DNA of 64,000 nucleotides. Origin: Nostoc commune NIES-4072 (GTDB lineage Bacteria > Cyanobacteriota > Cyanobacteriia > Cyanobacteriales > Nostocaceae). The DNA lies in the NCBI RefSeq assembly GCF_003113895.1, contig NZ_BDUD01000001.1, positions 6,438,792 through 6,502,791 on the forward strand, written 5' to 3'. This document shows positions 46,411-56,300 of this stretch, piece by piece. Position numbers and translations under genes: made by a program. Position 1 is the first letter of the stretch. Every line of letters starts with the position of its first letter. Under the pieces are notes generated by a model, which made no database searches, had not been told where the DNA came from, and saw only the letters and a list, made by a program, of their open reading frames with translations.

Positions 46411-49400
46411 TCAAGATTCGTCGTTAAGCAAGTTTTGGGCGCAAGCTAGTTGCAATTGAATTATTTCGCTCATTTGTTGACTGTAATCTTGTCTAGCTTG
46501 TAAGAAGGCAGTGTGTGCTTTAGTTATCTTTGAATTATTAGCATTAAGCTTTTGATACTGGGTCTTATTTAAATCGAACATGCTGATGATGCTACTAATT
46601 TTTCGAGTTATGACTGGCGGGGAAGAAAGAGAAATTGGCTGTCTAATTGCGCTTGACTCAGAAGATTGTAATTGTTCTCTCGTTTCAAAAACGTTATCAA
46701 TGATATTTTTCGGTTTTACTTCTTCTGGCTGAGGCAAGATGTTAGGGGAATGACTCTGTTGTTGGGTTATGTGGTTAGAAGTGTTAAGAGAATCTGTGAT
46801 TTCAGATTGTTGAACATTAGGTATATCTGGATGCTGTATTTTGAAGCGATCGCTCCTAAGATCCCCAGCGAAATCTTCAACAAGTTTACGATTTTCTTCG
46901 CTCAAAATTGTAGCTGCGATCGCTTTCCCACCCAAGGTAACTGTTCTCAATGTTGCTTTACTTGTATTAGCAGTGTCTTGGGCTTTGCTATACAGTGGTG
47001 ATAAATCCACGTTCACCTGATGGCTGAGTAGTTTTGCTAATGCTTTGACCATCGAAGCATGGTCATCCATTCCTCTACGATTTAGAGAGACTGTGATGTG
47101 TTCTTTGTTGCCGATAATTTTGTCAATCCATCGTGAACAAACACTACCTGCACCTGCTTCTAGAAATATTTTCACACCATCATCGTAGACACGATTTACC
47201 AATCGCGGAAAATCAAGTTCTTGGCACAATCCTTTGGCGATGTTGTGAGCGATCGCATCTCTTTCAAGTGCAACTGGTTGATAATCGGCGGCAGAATAAA
47301 ACACAATGCCAGGAAGATTTTGTGATGGTAAGCTGTTTACCTTCTTGATTTCCTCGTACTGCGATCGCATCGCTTCACAATGTATCACATGGTCGAAGGG
47401 CGCGGGGAAGGCATTACAACCTAAAGTTGCAATCACTCGCTTACAGGCGGCATCGTCACCAGCGATTAATACTTCTTCTGGTGTGTTGATTTGAGTTAAG
47501 TAGACGTGATTCTCATGTTTTAGGCATTCTCTAACTTGCGATGGAGTCGCCATGAGAACATAGGTATTCCAAAAATTGTTGTTTGGTGAATCTGTTAATC
47601 CCCAATATTCACGCACAGCATTTTTTGGCCCAGATAATTTATCGCCAAATAGAGGTGATGAGTTTAAGGTATTACTTCCGCCCTCAAAATCACTCCAAAC
47701 TCCTTGGGCAACCATCATACTAGTTTCACCTAAGCTATACCCAAATACAGATTGCGGCTTGACTTGAAAATCATCTCGGAAAATTGCTGTCATGTATCTA
47801 GCAAAGGCAATTTCACTTTCAAACATTGCCAGTGAATCATCTAACAATTGCTTTTCGAGAGTTTCTAGTTGCCTAGTTGTCAATTTAGGTAAACTTCTGG
47901 GATAAACCAGCTTTTCAACATCGGCAGCCCGGTTGTAGAGATTGTTACTTTTTAAGTCCTCGAAGACTTTAGGAAATAAGCGGAAGACAGTCCGACCAAT
48001 GCCGATATAAGAATTGACTGCTGCGGGGTAAACATAAGCAACTGCTCCAGTTTTACCCAATGGTTTGGCTGTGAAATAACTTCCTATTGGTGTTTGCCAA
48101 TCTGTGCCATTTTCAAAGGCATTATTTACACCTTTACGAGCAGATTCAATTTCTTTGAGTAGTTCTTTGGTGTTACGTCCTGCGATTGATAAGACGTATT
48201 TTGCATCAGAATGCTGTTGAAAAGTAGCAAATGTTTGGCTGGCGGTAGCTGATAAAGAGGAACTGGCTTCGATGGATTTTTGGAGATGGTTTAGGATATC
48301 GGGTATAGTGGAGCGATCGCTAACTGCGATCGGAAACAGATGAAAAGGCATTTGTTGCAAATATCTGTTGTCGCGCTCCTCTTGGCTGGGTTCTTCCGAT
48401 AAGATTAAATGGGCGTAACTGCCATCTATACCCATGCTATTAATTGCTGCTATTCTGCGTGTACCGCCTTTATCGACAAACCAAGGTCTTGATTCCATTG
48501 CCACATAGAAGGGACTACCTTCCCATACTTGCGGTGTTTTGACACCAGACCATTTTGGTGTGGCGGGAATATACCTGTAATAAAGACAGAGAGCAGTTTT
48601 GATTAAGCTAGCAATTCCCGATGCTGTATAGGTGTGGCCGATATTGGCTTTGACGCTGCCCAATGCACAATGCAGACCATTGCCCACTTTTGGATAAGCT
48701 TGGAGTAAACCTGTGATTTCCGCTTCATCCTCCTGGGGAACGCCACTACCGAAGACTTCCACATAGTTAACTTCTGTGGGTTGAATCTCCGCCATCTCGA
48801 AAGCTTGTTTGCAGACATTGCTGATAGCTGAAGCATCAGGTTTTACCAAAGTATCACTCAAAGTAGAATTACCTTGTGCGAAACTCATGGCATCAATTAC
48901 TGCATAGATGCGTTCATTATCTTCTTTAGCAGCTTCGTAGCGCTTGAGAACCACAGCACCCGCACCTTCGCCAACCGTCCAGCCATTGGCTTGTTGGTCA
49001 AAACTCAACGTATTGACACCCGTATTAATTGGGGCAAATTGGTTGCGGAATAAGACATTTTCTACACCACCGGCTAAATCTACAGCACCAACAACCACCG
49101 CGTCTACTTCTCCCGTAGCGAGTAGCATTTGGGCAACTTCCAACGCTTTGAGGGCGGAATTTTCGCCAGCGCTGACGGTGAATGCAGGGCCAGTGAAATT
49201 CCATAAAGCAGAAATCCGACTTGCCATGATGTTGGCGATGTGACTTACATATTCGCCGATTTCTACAGGTTGGTGAATACTATCTTTAACAATGGTTTCC
49301 AGTTGGGAAAGCTGTTCAGCAGGTAGAGAAATTCCTTGATTGAGTAAACCATCCTTAACTTGCCAAGAGAGATTCCATCTTTGCTGTAGCTGATGCACAG

Positions 49401-51162
49401 AGAATTCTGTCTCGGCAGCAACAATCACAGCCACATTGCCACCCTCCTGTAGTTTCGCATCTTTCACGGCGCGATCGCTAACTTTCAGAAGCAACAATTG
49501 TTGTGGATTTAATTTCTCGATTTCATTCGGTGGGATTTTGCACGATAAAGTATCGATTTCAAAATCCTTGATATATGCCCCTACTGGTGCTTTCCCGTTT
49601 GGTAAACCGTACTCTTTCAAGACACTTTCTTGATTTTCTATACCATGCCATCTTTGAGGCGGTAGGGAAGTAAAATGTTGTGTTCCATCATAAATACTGC
49701 GTTCAAAAGCATCCAAACCATTGCAGTTACCAAAAAAGGCATCCATGCCAACAATGGCGACTTTGCTAGGTGGAACAGGTGGAGTTGGTTCAACAGATTG
49801 TGTTGTATTTCCTTGCTCTAAAATTAGATGAGAATTAGTGCCGCCAAAACCAAAAGCACTAATAGCTGCCCGTTTGATTGGTGCGTTATTATTCGGCCAT
49901 GTCGTAGCTGTTCTAACAATCTTGTCGGCGGAGATTGTACCTTTTTCTGATGTTAAAGGTTCCGAAACATTCATGGTTGCTGGAATTACACCATGAGACA
50001 TACTCAAAATCACTTTAGTCAAGCCAACCATGCCAGCAGCAGTTAGCAAGTGACCAGTATTTGCCTTAGCAGAACCCACCAGAGGCGCAGCTTGATTTTG
50101 ACCAAAGAATGTTTCTATGGAGTTAAATTCGGTTGTATCTCCTAGTAATGTACCAGTGGCGTGACACTCTAGATAATCAATGGTTTTTGGGCTAACTTTT
50201 GCCTCATTATAGGCTCGTTCAAAAGCTAATATTTGCCCTTTAGGATTCGGACTAAGTAAGTGCTTACCTTTGCCATCATTCGAGAGTCCATTACCACAGA
50301 TAGTGGCGAGAATATTATCACCATCTCTAACGGCATCAGAATATCTCTTCAGCATTACCATCCCAACACCATCGGCGGGAATTAGCCCTCTAGAGGATTT
50401 ATCTAAGGGGCGGCTGATGCCGTTTTCTGCATACCCTTGAACACCGGAAAATAACATCCGCACGAATAGGGAATCTGCACAACTGATGGCTCCAGCTAAC
50501 ATAACATCAGCTTTGTGTGACCATAAGTAATGAGATGCTAGTTTAATCGCATAAAATGATGACGAACAAGCAGCATCCAGACATAAATTAATCTGAGATA
50601 GAGATAGAGCTTGAGCAACGATAGATGCTGGTAAACCAGATATCATCGCATTATATAAAGATGCTTTGTTTGCACTTGGTAAAGCAGCTAAATCAAAATC
50701 TTCATACTGCAAAAGTTCTCTAACAGCAGGGGTAATAGCTTGCTGGTAAATTGGAGAGAATAATTGATTAGATAATTTTGTCGGGAATGACAAATTACCT
50801 AAAATTACGCCACATTTTGCTAGAACAGTTTGATTACCCCAATAACCACTGTTTACAATTGCCTGTTTAGCAGCATACAATGACCATTTGAAGGTGTTAT
50901 CTAAACCAGCAACAAATTCTGATGGTAGATTGTATTCAGATGGATTAAACTGGAAGTTACGGATGTAACCGCCTTTGAGAGAATAGGTTTTGTCTGGTGT
51001 ACCTTTGACTGGATTATGAAATATTGTCGGATCTACTCCGATTTCTTCGACGGTTGCAGAGGATGTCGAATCTTTTTGATTAACAATGTTTTGCCAGTAT
51101 TCTTCAGGATTCTTTGCATCGGGGAATAGGCATGATAATGCGATGATGGCTATTTTTTCCAC
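46411..51162 (-). CDS. hglC: HglC: KS-CLF-AT polyketide synthase
   Basis: 1583 residues. Domain 1 is a ketosynthase (1-450) with DAACSSS (C199), ECHATGT and KANTGH, all catalytic residues present. Domain 2 (about 465-930) is ketosynthase-like but its cysteine position reads SAGENSA and HATGT is lost, so it is a chain-length factor. Domain 3 (about 1040-1390) is an acyltransferase with GYSLGE. A Ser/Gln-rich tail ends in a helix. This KS-CLF-AT layout matches PfaC/PfaB-type synthases. The start is GTG with GGAG 10 nt upstream. Confidence 0.9.
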   Translation of the reverse strand: MEKIAIIALSCLFPDAKNPEEYWQNIVNQKDSTSSATVEEIGVDPTIFHNPVKGTPDKTYSLKGGYIRNFQFNPSEYNLPSEFVAGLDNTFKWSLYAAKQAIVNSGYWGNQTVLAKCGVILGNLSFPTKLSNQLFSPIYQQAITPAVRELLQYEDFDLAALPSANKASLYNAMISGLPASIVAQALSLSQINLCLDAACSSSFYAIKLASHYLWSHKADVMLAGAISCADSLFVRMLFSGVQGYAENGISRPLDKSSRGLIPADGVGMVMLKRYSDAVRDGDNILATICGNGLSNDGKGKHLLSPNPKGQILAFERAYNEAKVSPKTIDYLECHATGTLLGDTTEFNSIETFFGQNQAAPLVGSAKANTGHLLTAAGMVGLTKVILSMSHGVIPATMNVSEPLTSEKGTISADKIVRTATTWPNNNAPIKRAAISAFGFGGTNSHLILEQGNTTQSVEPTPPVPPSKVAIVGMDAFFGNCNGLDAFERSIYDGTQHFTSLPPQRWHGIENQESVLKEYGLPNGKAPVGAYIKDFEIDTLSCKIPPNEIEKLNPQQLLLLKVSDRAVKDAKLQEGGNVAVIVAAETEFSVHQLQQRWNLSWQVKDGLLNQGISLPAEQLSQLETIVKDSIHQPVEIGEYVSHIANIMASRISALWNFTGPAFTVSAGENSALKALEVAQMLLATGEVDAVVVGAVDLAGGVENVLFRNQFAPINTGVNTLSFDQQANGWTVGEGAGAVVLKRYEAAKEDNERIYAVIDAMSFAQGNSTLSDTLVKPDASAISNVCKQAFEMAEIQPTEVNYVEVFGSGVPQEDEAEITGLLQAYPKVGNGLHCALGSVKANIGHTYTASGIASLIKTALCLYYRYIPATPKWSGVKTPQVWEGSPFYVAMESRPWFVDKGGTRRIAAINSMGIDGSYAHLILSEEPSQEERDNRYLQQMPFHLFPIAVSDRSTIPDILNHLQKSIEASSSLSATASQTFATFQQHSDAKYVLSIAGRNTKELLKEIESARKGVNNAFENGTDWQTPIGSYFTAKPLGKTGAVAYVYPAAVNSYIGIGRTVFRLFPKVFEDLKSNNLYNRAADVEKLVYPRSLPKLTTRQLETLEKQLLDDSLAMFESEIAFARYMTAIFRDDFQVKPQSVFGYSLGETSMMVAQGVWSDFEGGSNTLNSSPLFGDKLSGPKNAVREYWGLTDSPNNNFWNTYVLMATPSQVRECLKHENHVYLTQINTPEEVLIAGDDAACKRVIATLGCNAFPAPFDHVIHCEAMRSQYEEIKKVNSLPSQNLPGIVFYSAADYQPVALERDAIAHNIAKGLCQELDFPRLVNRVYDDGVKIFLEAGAGSVCSRWIDKIIGNKEHITVSLNRRGMDDHASMVKALAKLLSHQVNVDLSPLYSKAQDTANTSKATLRTVTLGGKAIAATILSEENRKLVEDFAGDLRSDRFKIQHPDIPNVQQSEITDSLNTSNHITQQQSHSPNILPQPEEVKPKNIIDNVFETREQLQSSESSAIRQPISLSSPPVITRKISSIISMFDLNKTQYQKLNANNSKITKAHTAFLQARQDYSQQMSEIIQLQLACAQNLLNDES

Positions 51163-51275
51163 GATTTATATGCTCCGAGTTTGGGTATTTAGCAAGAGAT
51201 AATTAAAAGGCAGGATTTACGCTGTTCCCCAAACTTTGAACGAGGCAAGTTCTAGCAATCCTAAGATTTTGATAG

Positions 51276-51332
51276 TTTGTAGTAAGCACTTTAGTGCTTG
51301 TATTAAGAAGGACTAAAGTCCTTACTACGAAC
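51276..51332. repeat. TAGTAAG...CTTACTA repeat, copy 3
   Basis: TGTAGTAAGCACTTTAGTGC at the left and GGACTAAAGTCCTTACTACG at the right, like 15952-15998. It lies between hglD and hglC. Confidence 0.7.
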
Positions 51333-51350
51333 TTTAAAATTGAGATATTA

Positions 51351-53078
51351 CTAGCTTCTGAGCATTTTCATTGACCAAATAATGGCATGAGCGCCGAGCA
51401 TTCGTGAGTATATTTTACCTTGGCGGTCGTGTATGATAAAGTTTGCGATCGCACTGCTTGGTGTCTTAGATATCACTTCACAAGAAACGTAAAATGTTTC
51501 GTTATGTGGTATCATCGCAAACTGTTCAAATTTTTCTACTTTTCCAGGTAAACAACCTTCTTGATGAAAGTGTTGTGTCCAAACCCATAAGGCGTGCATA
51601 CTCAAGTCAGTTGTATAAGGATTGACCCATTGCACCGGGAATTGTCCTTGTTGCTGGGCGCTGAGTTCTGGCCACAGACATTCTGTAGTAATTTTTTCAG
51701 GGCTGATGTTTAAAACTCTTTTGATTTCTTGAAAAGCCGGGCCGTGAAATAATGTAGCCCCACCATTTTGGTAAAAATCTTTTCCTGTAGCGGTGATGAT
51801 ATTATCTTCTTCGAGATTGAGAGATTCATAAGTGGGTACATCTGGGATTTCTCGCTGGAGATTGAGTTGAGCGCTAAAATGAAAATGGATTCTGCCTTGT
51901 GGGTTTTTACTCGATATTTTGGCTTTAAGTTCGATTCTTTCAAGATTAACTTTAGAAATTTCTTCTATCTCTAAAAAATGTTCCTTCGCTAATGTTTCAT
52001 TGAAAGTAATCCCCTTTAAAACTTTAAAATCTTGGTAATTAAACAATCTGTAACCTGGATATAATTGTTCACAAGCATTGATAATCCAGGTCATTGCACA
52101 AGTTGCTGGTAAAACTGGAGAACCAGCAATCGTATGATCTTGTAAAAATGGATTAGCCTCCAATGTCATTTGGCGACGAATACGATAGGTTCGTAGTTCT
52201 GAATCTAACTCCGCCGCCATTGGAACTAACGGACTACCAATAACAACTTGTGCAGTTGCATGATTGGTATTATCCATTTCCTTAACTAGCATTTGTGCCC
52301 CAACTGCAATGGGAATTATATCAATTTTTCGCTCTTGAAAAATCTTCTTTAATTCTGCTGTCACCATCCCACTATCCCAAGCGCCCCAATTGATAGCGAC
52401 TACATGACATGAGGGATAACTTTGCTTAAATATATGGGCTGATTTGTTCAGAATTTCATTTGCGATCGCATAATCAGATTGTCCAGGATTTCCGTAAAAG
52501 CCTGTTACTGAAGAAAACAAAACTAAATGCTGAAGTTGATTAGGGTTGACGCAATTTAGTAAGTTTTCTAAACCTTGAACTTTGGCGGTGTAAACTTTTT
52601 CAAAATCCTCTTCAGTTTTCTTTTCAATTAACTTATCAGCTAAGTTTCCCGCGCCGTGGATGATTCCGGTAATTGGGCCCAGATGTTGTACAGCAGTAGC
52701 AAGTTTTTCTTGTAAAGCTTGCGTATTTGTAACATCGACGCTGATATATTCGGCTTTAGCTCCGGTTTTTTCAATTGCTGCAAGAGTCTTTTTAATTTCG
52801 CGGCTGGAGGTAATTTTGTTATATATTTTTTGCACATTCATGGGTGTGGGCTTCTCTCCTTGAGAAAGAAGGTTTTCCATGATGCATTTTTTCAATGCGG
52901 ATTCATCAGAATTTTGAGCAAAATCTGGCTCGGTTTCTAATAGTTCAGAGCGACCGAGGAGGATGAATTTGCAGGGTTGCTGTTGGGCTAATCTAATAGT
53001 ACACTCAGCCGTAATCCCTTTTGCACCGCCGCTTACGACAAAGACAGATGATGGACTAAGCTGGGCTGTTTGTGTCAT
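51351..53078 (-). CDS. hglD: HglD: ketoreductase-dehydratase protein
   Basis: 575 residues from ATG at 53078 (MTQTAQLSPSSVFVVSGGAK), which has CGAGGA 3-4 nt ahead; the frame extends to a TTG at 53141 without support. The N-terminal half is the catalytic ketoreductase (SGGAKGIT for NADPH, YAIANE with the active Tyr), and about 290-575 is a hot-dog dehydratase (FLQDHTIAGSPVLPATCAM). The KR begins just where HglE ends in single-chain PfaA, so this is the detached second half. The DH removes water before enoyl reduction by HglA. Confidence 0.88.
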   Translation of the reverse strand: MTQTAQLSPSSVFVVSGGAKGITAECTIRLAQQQPCKFILLGRSELLETEPDFAQNSDESALKKCIMENLLSQGEKPTPMNVQKIYNKITSSREIKKTLAAIEKTGAKAEYISVDVTNTQALQEKLATAVQHLGPITGIIHGAGNLADKLIEKKTEEDFEKVYTAKVQGLENLLNCVNPNQLQHLVLFSSVTGFYGNPGQSDYAIANEILNKSAHIFKQSYPSCHVVAINWGAWDSGMVTAELKKIFQERKIDIIPIAVGAQMLVKEMDNTNHATAQVVIGSPLVPMAAELDSELRTYRIRRQMTLEANPFLQDHTIAGSPVLPATCAMTWIINACEQLYPGYRLFNYQDFKVLKGITFNETLAKEHFLEIEEISKVNLERIELKAKISSKNPQGRIHFHFSAQLNLQREIPDVPTYESLNLEEDNIITATGKDFYQNGGATLFHGPAFQEIKRVLNISPEKITTECLWPELSAQQQGQFPVQWVNPYTTDLSMHALWVWTQHFHQEGCLPGKVEKFEQFAMIPHNETFYVSCEVISKTPSSAIANFIIHDRQGKIYSRMLGAHAIIWSMKMLRS

Positions 53079-53181
53079 AAATCCTCGTGAATACCTGCAT
53101 AAATTGGGTTTTTTGTTATTGGCCAGTTGAGTGCTGGCCAATAACTAGTTATTTCCTGATGGAGAAGATTTAATTGTTTTT

Positions 53182-53214
53182 ACGAACCGCCAAGACACCA
53201 AGGACGCTAAGGAA
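53182..53214. repeat. GAACCGCC core repeat, hglE-hglD spacer
   Basis: ACGAACCGCCAAGACACCAA and onward, a copy of the core carried by elements A and B at 46 kb, here without clear terminal repeats. A separate CTCTGCGTCCCTCTGCGTGA repeat follows at about 53258. Confidence 0.65.
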
Positions 53215-53362
53215 GAAAGAGCATTCCAATTTTCTCAAACACGAAACTTTCGTTAAAGCTCTGCGTCCCTCTGCGTGAACCTCTGCGCTCCTTTGCGTTT
53301 AAAAATCAAACATTCGGAATTCTCTCAGAGGATAAAGAGGTAATTTTGTAGTGGGAGGAAAT

Positions 53363-56300
53363 TTAATCGGCGATAATGGTGACTCGTCCTTGTGAACCAT
53401 ACCCAACTTCACTTATATAAAGGTTGGGGTCGTGAAGTTCGGCGATAATGTTTTGTACTGACTGTTTAGCGTCAAGTCTAGGACTCAAATCGATCGCACG
53501 AGTAAATACCTTTGGCCATTCCCATCTCAGAGTTTTGGTTAATCCAAATAAACCAGCGCCGATCGCACCGAAGTTGACTTTGTACTCTAAGCCGAAGGCT
53601 CCATCAAGATGAGCAACTGTGCAGAAACAACTACGTCCATGCTTTGCAGCTTCGTTGAGGGAGGGTTTGAGGTGTTTCGCCATCAAAAATACGTGCTTGA
53701 CGATCGCCTTTTCTGATTCGTTATAAGAAATACTCCCGGTGTGATTTCCTACAAACATTGGATGGAGATGGATAAAGGCCCCAATCGCTCCGCAGTGAGA
53801 TGCGATCGCTTGCAATTGTTGTTGAAGATGTTCTTCACTCAAGTTTGCTAAGGTGACGCGGGTTACTCCTGTGGGTAAGGGCGCTTGCTGGGCGATGAGC
53901 GATTGGGGGAAGCTGATAACTACTACTTTCCAGCCTTTCTCGATTAAGGATTCAGTTAATTTATAAGTGGTGAGGGAACCATCATCGGTGATTAAACTGA
54001 TGTGTCCCTCTGGTAACGTGAAATCCAAATAATCGGGTTGTGCTAGGCTCCTGAGTTTGACGGGATGGCGCTGGATATTATGCTCTAATTCCGGTGGTTG
54101 CTGTTGGACAAACTCAGGTTCAGACTTTTTTTTTTCACCTCCAGCCAACTGCTGTAGGTAATCGACTATTTGACCGATGGTGCGAAGATCGCCGAGTTCT
54201 TCAATATTCGGTTTGGGTAAGTTGGGGTACATTTCTTGCATCGCCCCTAAGATTTCTACCCGTTTAATCGAGTCAATCCCTAAGTCGGCTTCCATGTCCA
54301 TTTCCAGTTCCAGCATCTCGACTGGATAGCCGGTTTTATCGCTGGTGATGGCTAACAGGGTTTCACCTAAGTTTGCAAATTCATCACTTGTAGCGGCTTC
54401 TGGTTCTGGAGTGAATGCAACAACTACGCTTGGTTCCGGTGCAGTAACTACCTCAACTACTGGTGCAGTCTCTACTGGAAGCTCAGTTACTTGTGGTACT
54501 TCATGAACAGCAATTTCTACAGTAATACTTTTGGAAGCGTGAGATTGCAGATACTCGACAACTTGACCGATGGTGCGTTTTTCTGACAGTTCCTCTAAAT
54601 TGGGTTTGGGTAAATTGGGGTACATTTCTTGTAGCGCCCCTAAGATTTCCACCCGTTTGATGGAGTCAATTCCTAAATCAGCCTCCATGTCCATGTCCAT
54701 TTCCAGCATTTCGACTGGGTAGCCGGTCTTATCGCTGGTGATGGCTAAGAGGTTTTTATCCAAGTCAACAATATCGATGGTTGCGCCAGATACAGGTGCA
54801 GCAGTTGTAGGTGCTGGTTCTGGGGTGAATGCAACAACTTCCTCGGCTGGAGGTGCGCTAATTTTGACTACAACCTCGGCTTGAGGTTCTACAACTGGGA
54901 TAGGTGGCGCGACTACAGGCTCTACTGTCTCAACAGTGGCGAAGTGGGGAGTTGGTAACGCGATCGCTCGTGTCTGTATTGGCTCTACAGGAGCCGGAAC
55001 AGGTTCTTGGGTAATAGCTGCCGGTAAAGGCTGACTTTCTTCTATCTTGGTAGGTGCATCACTAACAGTTGTTTCTGCGGTGAACGGAGTGAAATTGCTG
55101 AGTTTCTCTGTAAGTTGAGTTACACCCTCACCAGAGATGATTTGCGAATATTCTTGCTGTATGAGTTGGAAAAAGCTCTTAGTATATTCCAACTGCTCTT
55201 GAAGATATTGCTCATGGATGCGTAGAGTTTCACCTTGTTGGGAATGAAACTGCATCATGCTACGCTCTAGGCTTTCCATGACAACAAGCTTCATTTTGGC
55301 AGTTTCGGCTGTTGACTTACTTTCGCTCAACAAAGAATTCTGCTGTTGCATCAGTTGGAAAAACGCTTTAGCATATTCCATTTGATGGTTGAGATAAGTA
55401 CCGTGAACTTGTAAATTCTCGGCTTGATTTTCCTGGAACTGTGTCAGGAGATATTCTAAACTTGCTAAAAGTTGTTCGTAATTTGTAAGTTTTTCTGGTG
55501 TTGGTTGCATCTTAGATTCCTGGGCTGGTTGTGAAAGGGTCACAGGATTCATTTGTTGCTCTGTTTGGGTGACGATATTAGAACTCACACCGTTCATTGT
55601 TGCGGTGGATTTTTTATGTCCGTTAGTCTCGATCGCTGCGAGAGTTGGAGTTACACCTGGGCTGCTAAATAAAGGAACCGCATCAGGATATTCAGGAGTA
55701 GGTAATGTAACTTTATGCCCATCCTGCAAAGCGAGAGCGAAAGCATTTTTCGTTTTTTCGGATCTGTAGTTTATCCCGTTTAAACGGACATTTAATGTCT
55801 TCTTCGTCTCAATTGGCGGGATAGTTTGGGGAAGTTGGTAAGGATCGAGGTTATTCAAAGCCATACCTATCACCCGCAACTGCACAACTGCTTCTCGTAA
55901 AGAGCGATCGCTATTTTTTTGAGTACTGGGGTTCAAAGATACGGTAATATGTGGGCGATCGCCAAGGATATCTTTGACTAAGTTAGTGAGAATTCTTCTC
56001 GGCCCAAATTCTACAAAGCAAGTACCACCGGCTGCATAGATATTTTCAATTTCCTGCTTAAACAGCACTGAATTGGAAAGGTGCGTTTCGAGGATTTTTT
56101 GAATACCTTGGGGTTCTTTGGGATACTGCTTACTGGTAACGTTGCTGTAAACAGGGATTTTGGGACTTTGGAACTTGACAGACTTGGTAGCGATCGCAAA
56201 TGATTTCTGAGCAAAGGCGATTAGCGGTGTATGGAACGCTGCTGAAACAGGTAACAATACAGCTGTATATCCTTTCTCGTGTAAAGCCTCTTTGATTCTC

